DNA of 64,000 nucleotides. Origin: Rhodococcus sp. OK519 (GTDB lineage Bacteria > Actinomycetota > Actinomycetes > Mycobacteriales > Mycobacteriaceae). The notes below the pieces were generated by a model. The model saw nothing but the letters and a program-made list of their open reading frames with translations, searched no databases and was not told where the DNA came from. The stretch lies in assembly GCF_003051005.1 (NCBI RefSeq), contig NZ_QAOW01000001.1:558001-622000 (forward strand). The letters are read 5' to 3'. The position numbers and the translations under genes were made by a program. Of this stretch, positions 6,843 to 16,443 are shown piece by piece; the first letter of the stretch is position 1; each line of letters begins with the position of its first letter.

Positions 6843-9011
6843 ATGAGTATGAAGCCAGGTGAAGAAGCAGTCCATGGGCACCATGTGGCCGAGTCACCCG
6901 GAAATTCGGGTCACGAAGGACACTCGGGTCACGGCGAGCATTCGGGCCACGCAGGTCACGGTGATCATGCCGACCACGTCGGTCAGTTCCGGCGCCTGTT
7001 CTGGATCATGCTGATCCTCTCCGTCCCGGTGGTGGGCGCGAACATGATGTTCGCCGACCTTGTCGGATACGACCTTCCGGACAACCCTGCGGTGGAATGG
7101 ATTTCGCCACTGCTGGGCACGGTCATGTTCGTGTGGGGCGGACGGCCCTTCCTGACCGGAGCGGTCAGCGAGGTCCGTTCTCGTCAGCCCGGCATGATGC
7201 TGCTGATCGCGCTCGCGATCACTGTCGCGTTCGTGTCGTCGTGGGGTTCGAGTCTCGGCATCCTCGGTCACGATCTCGACTTCTGGTGGGAGTTGGCCCT
7301 CCTCATCGTGATCATGCTGCTCGGTCACTGGATCGAGATGCGGTCGCTGGGGCAGGCGTCGAGCGCGCTCGACTCGCTCGCCGCCCTACTGCCCGACGAG
7401 GCCGAACGCATCGGCGACGACGGCGCCGTCACCACCGTCTCGACGTCCGACCTGGCGGCCGGCGACATCGTCATGGTCCGCCCGGGCGGGCGCATCCCGG
7501 CGGACGGCCGGATCGTCGAGGGCGCCGGTGACCTGGACGAATCCATGATCACCGGCGAGTCGCGGACAGTGCGCCGGGAACTGGGCGACGCGGTCGTCGC
7601 GGGCACGGTGTCGACGGACTCGGCGCTGCGCGTCGAGATCACCGCGGTCGGCGACGACACCGCGCTGGCCGGCATTCAACGTCTGGTCGCCGAGGCGCAG
7701 AACTCGTCGTCGCGGGCGCAGGTCCTCGCCGACCGGGCCGCCGCGATGCTGTTCTGGTTCGCTCTGGGCGCCGCGGTGATCACGCTGCTGGTGTGGTCGA
7801 TCTTCGGCACACCGGACGAGGCGATCACCCGCACCATCACGGTCCTGGTCATCGCGTGTCCGCACGCGCTGGGCCTGGCGATTCCGCTGGTCGTGTCGAT
7901 TGCGACCGAGCGCGCCGCGCGGGCCGGGGTGCTCATCACCGATCGCCGGGCACTCGAGGCGATGCGCACCGTCGACGTCGTGCTGTTCGACAAGACCGGC
8001 ACCCTCACCAAGGGTGAACCGGCGCTGGTCGCGGTCGGTGCGGTCGGTGCGGTCGGTGCGGTCGGTGCGGTCGGTGAGGTCGGCGACGCCGAGGGGGCGG
8101 ACGAAGACGTGATCGCGCTCGCCGCCGCGGTGGAACGCGACAGCGAACATCCACTGGGACGCGCGATCGTCGCGGCCGCCGAGCACCGGGAACTGCGGAT
8201 CCCGCAGGCCACGGAGTTTCAGGCGCGCAACGGTGTCGGTGTCACCGCGACCGTCGACGGCGCGACGGTGAGCGTCGGCGGGCCGGGCATGCTCGACAGC
8301 CACGGCGCGTCCGCGCTGCCCGAGAGTGAGGAGTGGGCGGCCCAGGGATCGACGGTGCTGCACGTGCTGCGGGACGGGCGCGTGATCGGCGCGGTAGCGC
8401 TGGCCGACGAGATCCGACCCGAGTCGCGCGACGCGATCGAGGCGCTTCATGCCCGCGGGGTGAAGGTCGTGATGCTCACCGGAGATGCGCAGACCGTCGC
8501 GCGGGCGGTCGGCGACGATCTCGGCATCGATGACGTGATCGCCGGGGTGCTGCCGCAGGACAAGGGCGCCAAGGTCAAGGAACTGCAGGCCGCGGGACAT
8601 CGGGTCGCGATGGTGGGTGACGGCGTCAACGACGCGCCCGCGCTCGCGCAGGCCGACGTCGGGATCGCGATCGGCGCCGGCACCGACGTCGCGATCGCGT
8701 CGGCCGGGGTGGTTCTGGTCGGCGACGATCCCCGCGCGGTCGCATCGGTGATCGAGTTGTCGCATGCGACCTACCGGAAGATGGTGCAGAACCTGGCGTG
8801 GGCGGCGGGCTACAACGTGATCTCCGTGCCGCTCGCGGCCGGTGTCCTGGCCCCGGTCGGGTTCGTGCTGCCGATGGAAGTGGGCGCGATTCTGATGTCG
8901 GCGTCGACGGTGGTGGTCGCGGCCAACGCGCAGTTGCTGCGCAGACTGAACCTCGCGCCGCAAGACGTGACCCGAGCGGTTCCCGAACGAGAGCACGACT
9001 ACGCTCGATGA
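6843..9011 (+). CDS. copB: CopB-type (P1B-3) heavy-metal translocating P-type ATPase
   Basis: The product has 722 residues. A His/Gly-rich N-terminus (about residues 10-40: repeated SGH, HGEH, HGDH) replaces the CxxC metal-binding domains of CopA. The transport motif is CPH (C339-P340-H341), diagnostic of the CopB subgroup. The phosphorylation site DKTGT starts at D383, and TGES, TGDA and GDGVND motifs are present. It exports copper or silver at the plasma membrane. A 9-base repeat in the nucleotide-binding region encodes GAV repeats. ATG 6849 is an alternative start that would give a leaderless mRNA. The stop overlaps the next gene (ATGA). Confidence 0.94.
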   Translation: MSMKPGEEAVHGHHVAESPGNSGHEGHSGHGEHSGHAGHGDHADHVGQFRRLFWIMLILSVPVVGANMMFADLVGYDLPDNPAVEWISPLLGTVMFVWGGRPFLTGAVSEVRSRQPGMMLLIALAITVAFVSSWGSSLGILGHDLDFWWELALLIVIMLLGHWIEMRSLGQASSALDSLAALLPDEAERIGDDGAVTTVSTSDLAAGDIVMVRPGGRIPADGRIVEGAGDLDESMITGESRTVRRELGDAVVAGTVSTDSALRVEITAVGDDTALAGIQRLVAEAQNSSSRAQVLADRAAAMLFWFALGAAVITLLVWSIFGTPDEAITRTITVLVIACPHALGLAIPLVVSIATERAARAGVLITDRRALEAMRTVDVVLFDKTGTLTKGEPALVAVGAVGAVGAVGAVGEVGDAEGADEDVIALAAAVERDSEHPLGRAIVAAAEHRELRIPQATEFQARNGVGVTATVDGATVSVGGPGMLDSHGASALPESEEWAAQGSTVLHVLRDGRVIGAVALADEIRPESRDAIEALHARGVKVVMLTGDAQTVARAVGDDLGIDDVIAGVLPQDKGAKVKELQAAGHRVAMVGDGVNDAPALAQADVGIAIGAGTDVAIASAGVVLVGDDPRAVASVIELSHATYRKMVQNLAWAAGYNVISVPLAAGVLAPVGFVLPMEVGAILMSASTVVVAANAQLLRRLNLAPQDVTRAVPEREHDYAR
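8031..8084 (+). repeat. 9-base tandem repeat inside copB
   Basis: There are five identical copies of GCGGTCGGT from 8031 to 8075, followed by a degenerate sixth (to 8084). They encode a run of Gly-Ala-Val triplets about 15 residues after the DKTGT motif, at the start of the nucleotide-binding domain. The unit length preserves frame. Confidence 0.95.
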
Positions 9012-9775
9012 CCGTGCAGCTCACCGAGACGACGGTCACCCGCAGCGGTCACACGATTGCCTACCGCGACAGTGGCAGTTCATCTGGGGCACATCAGGTT
9101 CCGGTGATCCTGGTCCATGGGATGGGCGGCGACAGCCGCACGTGGGATCGGTTCGCACGGGCCGTCGCCGCGCAGGACCGGCGCGTGCTGGCGGTGGATC
9201 TGCGCGGTCACGGCCGCAGCGCACGTGCCGAGTCGTACCTGTTCGGTGAGTTCGGTGACGACATCCTGGGCCTGTGCGAGGACCTGGCCTTCGATCAGGT
9301 GGACCTGGTGGGGCACTCGCTCGGCGGGCACGCCGCCTCGCGGGTGGCGCAGCAGCGGCCGGATCTGGTGCGCCGCCTCGTGCTCGAGGAGGCGCCGCTG
9401 CCGCTGCGTCCGGGCGACCCGATCCCGAACTTCGGCGGACGCCTGCCGTCGCTCGTCGAACTGTGGCACGCGACCACCAGCATGCTGCGCAGCCCCCGGG
9501 CGGTGTGGGCGTTCGACAGGTCGATGACCGCGTCCGCGCTCACCCAGTTCCACGAGCCCGATCCGTCGTGGTGGGAACGACTTCCGAACATCGAGGCCAC
9601 GACGCTGATCCTGCGAGGCGGCCCCGCCGGCATGGTCGATCCGGTGCTGCTCGAGGCGGCCGTGGCCGCGATCCGCGACTGCGAGGTGCGGTCGTTCACG
9701 AGTGGGCACAGCATTCACCGCGACCGCTATCGGGACTTCGAGGCCGCGGTGTTGCCGTTCCTGAACGCGCGCTGA
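9008..9775 (+). CDS. Alpha/beta-fold hydrolase
   Basis: The product has 255 residues. ATG 9008 overlaps the copB stop, so the two are probably co-translated. Alpha/beta hydrolase motifs are the oxyanion loop HGMGGDSRTW (about 37-46), nucleophile elbow VGHSLGGH with Ser104, and a C-terminal His in GHSIHRDRYRDF. The substrate is unknown; the sequence resembles general esterase/C-C hydrolase members. Nothing in it suggests metal handling, so the link to copB may be only transcriptional. Confidence 0.9.
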   Translation: MTVQLTETTVTRSGHTIAYRDSGSSSGAHQVPVILVHGMGGDSRTWDRFARAVAAQDRRVLAVDLRGHGRSARAESYLFGEFGDDILGLCEDLAFDQVDLVGHSLGGHAASRVAQQRPDLVRRLVLEEAPLPLRPGDPIPNFGGRLPSLVELWHATTSMLRSPRAVWAFDRSMTASALTQFHEPDPSWWERLPNIEATTLILRGGPAGMVDPVLLEAAVAAIRDCEVRSFTSGHSIHRDRYRDFEAAVLPFLNAR

Positions 9776-9795
9776 CGTCGGTCCCGCGTGGCAGT

Positions 9796-10273
9796 ATGCG
9801 GGACATGGCATGTGCGCGTGCAGATCGGAAACTCATCGCGTGGTCCGCGGTCTTCGTGGTGTCACAGGTCAACATCCTGCGAGACGCAGACGGCGCCGTC
9901 GGCGCGGGCGTACACCGCCGTCCTCGACGGCATGGACGACGGCGAGATCGCGCGCTACCGGAGCCACTTCCATCCCGACTTCGTGCACCCGGCCATCTAC
10001 GCGACGGCCCTGCGGGTCGGGGTCCGGCGCCTCGACGAACTGTCGCCGCTGTCGCCGGCCACCAGGCGGGTACTGCTCGCCGCGCCCGTCGTGTCGGCGG
10101 CCGGCGACTACATCGAGAACGTCGCGGGCCTGTACCTGCTCGATCATCGTGACCGCATCGGCGACGGCGTCATCCGGGCGACCACCGCTGTCAGCACCAC
10201 CAAGTGGGTGCTCGGACTCGGCACGTTCGCATACCTCGCGCAGGGCTTCGTTCGGGCGTGGCGGGGGCGCTGA
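9796..10273 (+). pseudogene. Small membrane protein gene with apparent frameshift
   Basis: Two protein-like halves lie in different frames. From ATG 9796 or 9805 the first frame reads a plausible N-terminus with a membrane helix (LIAWSAVFVVSQVNI). The convincing downstream part (AYTAVLDGMDDGEIARYRSHF... ending in a helix WVLGLGTFAYLAQGFVRAW) is in the +1 frame. The switch falls around 9895-9915 and would be explained by one extra base. If no frameshift exists, translation could begin at ATG 9932 and give a 113-residue protein. I do not recognise the family. Confidence 0.5.
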
Positions 10274-10422
10274 CCAGGGCGCCCCGAGCGGAACAAGTGC
10301 TGCGCAAGCATTTCGAGTTCAGAATCGACGGCGGCCGATGAAACCTATTCTCACCGATGGGTTTTCTCGATCAGCAGGATACGTGCCGCGGGGCAGCGCC
10401 GGCTTCTCTACGTTCGATCGGT

Positions 10423-10953
10423 ATGAACGTTGAGCGTAGCGAGTGGTCCGATCGCCAGCAGATCCACGACGTCGTAATGCGGTACTGCCGCGGTATCGAT
10501 CGACTGGATTTCGACCTCGTCAGGTCGGCCTACCATCCGGACGGCGTCGACCATCACACCGGCTTCGAGGGCACCTTGGACGAGTACATCGCCTGGGTCG
10601 AGCCCAAGTTGCGGGCCCGGCGCGGCGGGACCATGCACATCCTCGGCAACCATCTGGTCGAACTGCTCGGCGATACCGCGATCAGCGAGACGTACGGGAC
10701 ATCGGTCCACTGGGGAGAACCCGCCGATGACGCCCGAGCGAACTTCACCAGCGGCGTGCGATTCATCGACCACATGGCGTGGCGGGACGGCCGGTGGGCG
10801 ATCGCCGAGCGGTGGGCCGCCCGGGAGTGGACCAGGTCGGACGCCGGCCGACTGATGCCCAAGGAGGGCGCGGGGCCGTCCGGGAGCAGGGACAGTGACG
10901 ATCCGCTGATTCGGCTCCAGCGGACGCTGCGCGCAACGGAGGCAGAGGCATGA
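10423..10953 (+). CDS. SnoaL-like / NTF2-fold nuclear-transport-factor-family protein
   Basis: The product has 176 residues. It begins at ATG 10423 (MNVERSEWSDRQQIHDVVMR), where the SnoaL_4 pattern starts; a longer extension to 10357 looks non-coding. Features are the helix 'IHDVVMRYCRGIDRLDFDLV', then SAYHPDG and the sheet region ending WRDGRWAIAERWAAREW. Such proteins act as dehydratases, isomerases or ring hydroxylase-like small-molecule enzymes. It overlaps the following F420-type oxidoreductase by four bases, which suggests one catabolic or biosynthetic pathway of unknown substrate. Confidence 0.85.
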   Translation: MNVERSEWSDRQQIHDVVMRYCRGIDRLDFDLVRSAYHPDGVDHHTGFEGTLDEYIAWVEPKLRARRGGTMHILGNHLVELLGDTAISETYGTSVHWGEPADDARANFTSGVRFIDHMAWRDGRWAIAERWAAREWTRSDAGRLMPKEGAGPSGSRDSDDPLIRLQRTLRATEAEA

Positions 10954-11822
10954 AGGTTGGAATCAGTTCGCCGATCGTGGCGCTGGCAGGCAAGCGTCCC
11001 GACTGGGAGGCCGCGGCGGGTACTGCCGAACTCGTCCGGGTGGCACAGGCAGCCGACCGACTCGGATTCGAGTACATGACGTGTGGGGACCACGTGGCCG
11101 TACCGCCGGGATTGCCACGCGGAGAACGCTTCTACGACCCACTCGCTACCTTCTCGTTCCTGGCGGGGCAGACGCGCCGACTCCGGTTTCTGCCGTACGT
11201 GCTGGTACTGCCCTTCTATCATCCGTTGGAGATCGCCAAGCGGTACGGGACGCTCGACCATCTCAGCGGCGGGCGACTGATCCTCGGGTTCGGGGTGGGG
11301 AATCTCAAGGAGGAGTTCGACATGCTCGGCGCCCCCTTCGAGGACCGTGGGCCGCGCGCCGACGACGCTCTCCGGGCGCTACGGGCGGCGCTGTCGGGGC
11401 GCATGGTGTCGTACCAGGGCCCGTACTACTCGTTTCAGGACATGGTGGTCGACCCGCACGCAGTGCAGCCTCGCGTGCCGATGTGGATCGGTGGACACAG
11501 TGAGCGCGCTCTGCGCCGCGCGGTCACCCTCGCCGACGGCTGGGCCCCGGCGCCGCAGGCGTTCCGCGGACCCAGCCCCGAGTTGATGCGGCAGATGCTC
11601 GACCGGCATGACCTGCCGGAGGGCTTCGACGTCGTCTTCTCCCCGGGTGAACGATTGGACCCCGTCAACGAGCCCGGTCAGGTGGCCGAGGTCATCGACA
11701 CGGCGGAGAAGGCGGGCGCCACCCGGATCAACCTGAACGTCCGGCACGAATCGCTCGCCCACTACCTGGAGCAGCTCGAGGCATTCGCGGACATTGCGGG
11801 ACTCGACCTCCAATCGGACTGA
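10950..11822 (+). CDS. LLM-class (F420-dependent) oxidoreductase
   Basis: The product has 290 residues. It is a luciferase-like TIM barrel (MKVGISSPIV..., LGFEYMTCGDHV, LPYVLVLPFYHPLEIAKRYGTLD, LSGGRLILGFGVG, WIGGHSERALRRAVTLADGW), a signature of F420-dependent members common in actinobacteria. Its ATG overlaps the stop of the SnoaL-like gene, so the two are co-translated. The cofactor is inferred from the subfamily pattern; an FMN-dependent member cannot be excluded. The substrate is unknown. Confidence 0.88.
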   Translation: MKVGISSPIVALAGKRPDWEAAAGTAELVRVAQAADRLGFEYMTCGDHVAVPPGLPRGERFYDPLATFSFLAGQTRRLRFLPYVLVLPFYHPLEIAKRYGTLDHLSGGRLILGFGVGNLKEEFDMLGAPFEDRGPRADDALRALRAALSGRMVSYQGPYYSFQDMVVDPHAVQPRVPMWIGGHSERALRRAVTLADGWAPAPQAFRGPSPELMRQMLDRHDLPEGFDVVFSPGERLDPVNEPGQVAEVIDTAEKAGATRINLNVRHESLAHYLEQLEAFADIAGLDLQSD

Positions 11823-11874
11823 GCGAACCCCGGCCGCCAGGTTCCGCAACCTGCCGCCGGTACACAATGACGGG

Positions 11875-12795
11875 GTGAGTGAATCGGTACCGCAGGCTGG
11901 CCCCACGACGTGTTCCGTGCTGTCCGCGGACGAACCACTGCCCGGGACTGCCGCGCAGGTCGCGGGCTGGGTGTGCATCGAGTACCCGGGCGCGTGGGGT
12001 CGCGACGTCCTCGACGGGACGGCGCTGGGCGCTGACCTGGCGGGTGTGCTGTCGGAACGAGCCGATGCCGCCGGTGTCCGGATCATGTTCATCCGCCGCC
12101 CGGGGCGCAGCGAGCAACTGGGCGGCACCCGGACGGTCCTGCTGGCCAACTCGCACCCCGACCACGCGTGGTGCGAGCGACTCGAGATCGGCGACGTCAC
12201 CGATCTGCTCGACGTCGATCTCACGAAGATCGCGGGCCCCGCACCGGGATTGGGGGAGCGCGTCGACGAACAGGTGGTGCTGGTGTGCGCGCACGGCAAG
12301 CGTGACCAGTGCTGCGCGGTCCTGGGCCGGCCCGTGGCAGCGGCGCTCGCGGACCAGTTCGGCGACGCCGTGTGGGAGTGCTCGCACACCGGCGGACATC
12401 GCTTCGCGCCGTCGATGATCCTGCTGCCCAGCGGCAACACCTACGGCCGGCTCACGCCCGCCGAGAGTGTGCTCGCAGTGCGCGCGGCGGCCGACGGCGA
12501 CGTCTATCTGCCGGGTCTGCGTGGACGCAGCATCTGGGGGCCGCGCGGACAGGTGGCGGAGGTGGCGGTCCGTCAGGTGACGACGGCCGGGACGAACGAG
12601 CTGACGGTGGACGAGCACGGTCCCGAACCCGTTGTCGCGCATCGGGACGGTCGACGGTGGCAGGTGTCGGTCGAGCAGCGCGAGCTGTCGGCGCGGCCCG
12701 CCAGTTGCGGCGCGGATCCCAAGTCCGTCCGTCCTGTCGTGGCCGTGAACGTGCGCGAACTCCCCGCCGAGGTTCCGGCGGGGAGTTCGATGTAG
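11875..12795 (+). CDS. Sucrase/ferredoxin-like (thioredoxin-fold 2Fe-2S) protein
   Basis: The product is 306 residues from GTG 11875 (VSESVPQAGPTTCSVLS), chosen because the conserved part starts with the Cys-containing N-terminus. Two cysteine motifs, VCAHGKRDQCCAVLGRP (about 140-156) and WECSHTGGHRFAPS (about 168-181), match the sucrase/ferredoxin-like (AIM32-related) family, which folds like thioredoxin-type 2Fe-2S ferredoxins. It probably has a redox or Fe-S role in the cytosol. It follows the LLM gene by 52 bases and is convergent with the FMO gene. Confidence 0.85.
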   Translation: MSESVPQAGPTTCSVLSADEPLPGTAAQVAGWVCIEYPGAWGRDVLDGTALGADLAGVLSERADAAGVRIMFIRRPGRSEQLGGTRTVLLANSHPDHAWCERLEIGDVTDLLDVDLTKIAGPAPGLGERVDEQVVLVCAHGKRDQCCAVLGRPVAAALADQFGDAVWECSHTGGHRFAPSMILLPSGNTYGRLTPAESVLAVRAAADGDVYLPGLRGRSIWGPRGQVAEVAVRQVTTAGTNELTVDEHGPEPVVAHRDGRRWQVSVEQRELSARPASCGADPKSVRPVVAVNVRELPAEVPAGSSM

Positions 12796-12802
12796 CTGTC
12801 CG

Positions 12803-14257
12803 TCAGCCCGATTCGGCTACGCGCGCCGCCGGCCGGGCATGCGGCGCCCCGATCGGGATCACCTTGCGCGGCGAGCGGGCGGGGGCCGGCGTTTCGATTC
12901 CGAAGTCGTTGTCGAGGAACGATTCCGCCGAATCGTCGAGGATATTCATCCACTCGTCGTGCAGCGGGGGTGCCACGGACCCGGTCAGCGTCGAAACGTA
13001 ACTGCAGTTCCGGTAGCCCATGATGTCGCTCTTCTTGTCCTTCTTCCACTGCTTGAAAAGCTCGCCCTGCTTCTCGACATGGAATTCGGGATAGTCGGTT
13101 CGATCCACCAGGTCGCGAATATAGGCCGCCTGGAAATCGATCTCCTCGGTAGCGGTCCGGAGTTTCTCCTCGCGGCTACGCCACTCGTCGATGTCGCGTT
13201 CACGGGTTTCCATGTCCGGCAATTCGATTCGGTTCAAAATGACGTCGCGCACGTACCAGGCCTGTGCGTCGAACATGTTGAACGTGAAGTACTGGTCTTG
13301 CATGCCGAGGAAGAACAACTGCGAATTCGCCTGTGAGACGACGCCTTTGTAGATGTCGCGCGGGTACAGGCGGTTGTTCGTGCGCAGGGCCAACTCGTCC
13401 GGCAGGAACGGGAAGTGGTGCTGGTATCCCGTGCACAGGACGATCGCATCCACCTCTCGGGTGCTGCCGTCCTGGAAGTGGACGGTGTTACCGCCGATCT
13501 CGGTGAGCAGCGGCACCTCGGAGAAGCCCTCGGGCCAGTCGTGTCCCAGCGGCGCCGACCGGTAGCTGAAGGTGACCTCGGCGGCACCGTACTTGAAGCA
13601 CTGCGTTCCGATGTCCTCGGCGGAGTAGCTGCTGCCGATGAGCAGAAGACGCTTGCCTGTGAATTCCCGCGCGTCGCGGAAGTCGTGCGCGTGCAACACG
13701 CGCCCCGGGAAGTCCTCGATGCCCTCGAAATGCGGCACGTTCGGCGTCGAGAAATGTCCCGTCGCAACAATCACGTGGTCGAACAGCTCGGTCTCGAGCG
13801 AGCCCGACCGATGGTCGGCGACGGTCACCGCGAACCGGCCTGGCCCGTCGTCCGACGGGATGTGCTCGACCCGCCGGACGGCGGTGTCGAAGCGGATGTA
13901 CTTGCGGACGTCGTCCTGGTCCACGCGGCCCAAGATGTAGTCGTGCAGCACGGCGCGGGGCGGATACGAAGGAATTGGTCGGCCGAAATGTTCCTCGAAA
14001 GAATAATCGGCGAATTCGAGGCATTCCTTCGGTCCGTTGGACCAGAGGAATCGGTACATGCTTCCGTGTACCGGTTCGCCGTGTTGATCGAGACCCGTGC
14101 GCCACGTGTAGTTCCACATGCCGCCGAGATCGCTCTGCTTTTCGTAACAAACAATTTCGGGCATCGACCCAAGACCTGATTTACGTGCCGACTCGAACGC
14201 CCTCAACTGCGCGAGGCCGCTCGGACCGGCTCCCAAAATCGCGATCCTTGGCGTCAA
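12803..14257 (-). CDS. tmm: Flavin-containing monooxygenase, trimethylamine-monooxygenase-like
   Basis: The product has 484 residues. TTG start at 14257 is supported by GGGAGAG seven bases upstream and by the immediate FAD motif [16 protein letters not shown]. Other motifs are the FMO-type [17 protein letters not shown] motif [12 protein letters not shown] and [16 protein letters not shown]. Long stretches ([55 protein letters not shown]) match my memory of bacterial Tmm, which oxidises trimethylamine to its N-oxide with NADPH and O2. No TMAO demethylase gene is nearby, so in vivo use is uncertain. Confidence 0.85.
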   Translation of the reverse strand: MTPRIAILGAGPSGLAQLRAFESARKSGLGSMPEIVCYEKQSDLGGMWNYTWRTGLDQHGEPVHGSMYRFLWSNGPKECLEFADYSFEEHFGRPIPSYPPRAVLHDYILGRVDQDDVRKYIRFDTAVRRVEHIPSDDGPGRFAVTVADHRSGSLETELFDHVIVATGHFSTPNVPHFEGIEDFPGRVLHAHDFRDAREFTGKRLLLIGSSYSAEDIGTQCFKYGAAEVTFSYRSAPLGHDWPEGFSEVPLLTEIGGNTVHFQDGSTREVDAIVLCTGYQHHFPFLPDELALRTNNRLYPRDIYKGVVSQANSQLFFLGMQDQYFTFNMFDAQAWYVRDVILNRIELPDMETRERDIDEWRSREEKLRTATEEIDFQAAYIRDLVDRTDYPEFHVEKQGELFKQWKKDKKSDIMGYRNCSYVSTLTGSVAPPLHDEWMNILDDSAESFLDNDFGIETPAPARSPRKVIPIGAPHARPAARVAESG

Positions 14258-14332
14258 AGTTCTCTCCCTATTTTCGTCGATCCCTCTATCTTGCTTAGCA
14301 CAGCGAAAGAAGGTTTGGCCAACTCGAAGAGG

Positions 14333-14366
14333 CCCCCCGAATCGAAATTCTGTGCGATTCGTGGGG
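14333..14366 (-). terminator. Hairpin between the AcrA1-like gene and the FMO gene
   Basis: An imperfect inverted repeat (CGAATCG ... CGATTCG flanked by C/G runs) with about 11 pairs lies downstream of the double-SDR gene on the minus strand. No clear T-run follows, so function as an intrinsic terminator is uncertain. Confidence 0.4.
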
Positions 14367-14397
14367 CGAAATACCCGCGGTTACCAGTACAAACGCG

Positions 14398-16392
14398 TCA
14401 CCAGTGGGTGCCGGGGATCAGTCGGGTCAGACGGCGGGCGAACCGGGCCGCGGAAGCGGTCGGACCGGTCGGTTGTGGGGCGCGATCGGACGGCTGTGGC
14501 GGGAGTTCCGGTACCGGTCCGGCCTCCCCGCGCGCCGCCGGCGAGTCGGGGAACGCGTGATACATCTGCGACAGCGCACGGTCCTTGAGTCGCGGCGCGA
14601 AGATACCGCCGAATTCGGCGAGGGTGCCGACCGGAACGTCGATGCGCTTCGGCTTTTCGATCAGCGCTCGCACCACCATTGCGGCGGCCTTCTCGGCGCT
14701 CACGGCACGGCCCGCGTTGTACCGGCCGGTCGGTGCAATCATCGGCGTCTCCACCAGTGGCATGTGAATGGTCGTGAAGGTGATGCCGTCCGACAGCGTC
14801 TCGATCGCGGCGACGTCCGCGAAGGCATCGAGGGCGGCCTTGCTCGCCACGTATGCCGCGAAGCGCGGTGTCCGAGCCTGTACGCCCGCAGTGCTGATGT
14901 CGACGACGTGGCCGAAGCGGCGCTCACGCATGTGTGGAAGCAGTGCCAGCACCATGCGGACCGCTCCGAAGTAGTTGACGGCCATGGTGCGCTCGAAGTC
15001 GTGCAGGCGGTCGGTCGAGTGGTACAGGCCACGGCGGATCGAGCGGCCCGCGTTGTTGACCAGCATGTCGACGTGATCATGATCGGCCAGAATCGATTTG
15101 ACGGTGCGTTCGACGGCCTCGCTGTCGGTGATGTCGCACTGATAGGCGTGCGCGGATCCGCCGGCCTCGTGGATCTGTGACACCACGGCATCGAGTTCGT
15201 CGACACGGCGCGCGAGCAGCAGCACCGTCCCGCCCTTCGACGCGGTCGCGATCGCGGCCGCGCGTCCGATGCCGGAGGAGGCCCCGGTGATGACGACGTT
15301 CCGGTTCACCAGCGGTCCTGCAGGGTCGTTGCGGCGAGCGCGGTCGGGGTCGAGATTCTCGCGCCAGTACGACCACAGCTTCGCCGCGTACGACGGGAAG
15401 GGGGGCACTGAGATTCCGCTGTCCTGCAGGGCCTCTCGCGTTCGGTCGGTCGTGAACCGGGTCGGCAGGGTGAGATGGTCCAGGATGACCGGGGGGATGC
15501 CCATTCGGCGCAGGGCGACGTCGCGAACGCCGCGCACACGAGTGGGTGGTTCGACCAGAGGCCGGGCCAGGGCGCCGGGCAGGTCGGCGACCGGGGTGGG
15601 CGCGTGAGCGGCCTTCGCGAGCGCCGCGTAGATCGCGCGGACGGGCTGGGCGTCGGGGGAGACGAGATGAAACGTCCGCCCGTCGAGCCCGGGGCGCAGC
15701 ATCAACTCGACGATCGCGGCGGAAACGAAGTCCACCGGAACCACGTTGGTGTAGCCCAGTTTCGGGACCGCGACCGGCAGCGCGGACGGCAGTTTCGCGA
15801 GCGCGGCGAGGGCGGGGAACAGGTAGTAGGGGCCGTCGATCTTGTCCATCTCGCCGGTGACCGAACTCCCGACCACCGCCGCGGGGCGGTACACCCGCCA
15901 CGGCACGTCCGACGTCCGCACCAGGCGTTCGGCCTCGAACTTGGTGCGGTGGTACGGGGTCAAGAAGTGCTGACCCAGATCGAAGTCGTCCTCGGTGAAA
16001 CGGCCACGATGATCGCCGGCCACCGCGATCGACGAGACGTGGTGCAAGGTCGCGCCCACTCGGGCTGCGAGGTCGATCACCGCCCGGGTGCCGTCGATAT
16101 TGGTCGACGCCTGCTCCTCTCCGGCGGTGAGGTCGTAGATCGCGCCGAGGTGCAGGACATGCTCGGCCGCGGGCGGGGCGGCCTCGAGTCCCAGGCCGGG
16201 CTCGGTGAGGTCGCCGACGAGAGCGTGGACCCGGTCGCCGGAGTTCCAGGTTCGGGCCAGACGTTCGAGCTTCGACAGCGATCCGGGGCGCACCAGGACG
16301 TGGACCTGCGCGGACGGATCCCGCTCGAGTAGCCGTTCGATCGTGTGCCTGCCGAGGAACCCGGTGCCGCCCGTGACGATGTACGTGGCCAT
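14398..16392 (-). CDS. acrA1: Double SDR, AcrA1-like fatty acyl-CoA reductase
   Basis: The product has 664 residues and two fused nucleotide-binding modules. The N-terminal extended SDR begins YIVTGGTGFLGRHTIERLLE, with catalytic YHRTK around residue 145. A C-terminal classical SDR starts near 355 (NVVITGASSGIGRAAA) with NNAG and YVASK motifs. This layout matches the mycobacterial AcrA1-type proteins (Rv3391), proposed to reduce fatty acyl-CoA toward aldehyde/alcohol for wax or lipid synthesis. It stands alone between an MMPL transporter gene and the FMO. Its products and chain-length preference are not deducible. Confidence 0.87.
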   Translation of the reverse strand: MATYIVTGGTGFLGRHTIERLLERDPSAQVHVLVRPGSLSKLERLARTWNSGDRVHALVGDLTEPGLGLEAAPPAAEHVLHLGAIYDLTAGEEQASTNIDGTRAVIDLAARVGATLHHVSSIAVAGDHRGRFTEDDFDLGQHFLTPYHRTKFEAERLVRTSDVPWRVYRPAAVVGSSVTGEMDKIDGPYYLFPALAALAKLPSALPVAVPKLGYTNVVPVDFVSAAIVELMLRPGLDGRTFHLVSPDAQPVRAIYAALAKAAHAPTPVADLPGALARPLVEPPTRVRGVRDVALRRMGIPPVILDHLTLPTRFTTDRTREALQDSGISVPPFPSYAAKLWSYWRENLDPDRARRNDPAGPLVNRNVVITGASSGIGRAAAIATASKGGTVLLLARRVDELDAVVSQIHEAGGSAHAYQCDITDSEAVERTVKSILADHDHVDMLVNNAGRSIRRGLYHSTDRLHDFERTMAVNYFGAVRMVLALLPHMRERRFGHVVDISTAGVQARTPRFAAYVASKAALDAFADVAAIETLSDGITFTTIHMPLVETPMIAPTGRYNAGRAVSAEKAAAMVVRALIEKPKRIDVPVGTLAEFGGIFAPRLKDRALSQMYHAFPDSPAARGEAGPVPELPPQPSDRAPQPTGPTASAARFARRLTRLIPGTHW

Positions 16393-16443
16393 ACCCCGGA
16401 ACTTACTCCGAAGTAAGGAGCGTCACCAGGGGCGGACGAAATC

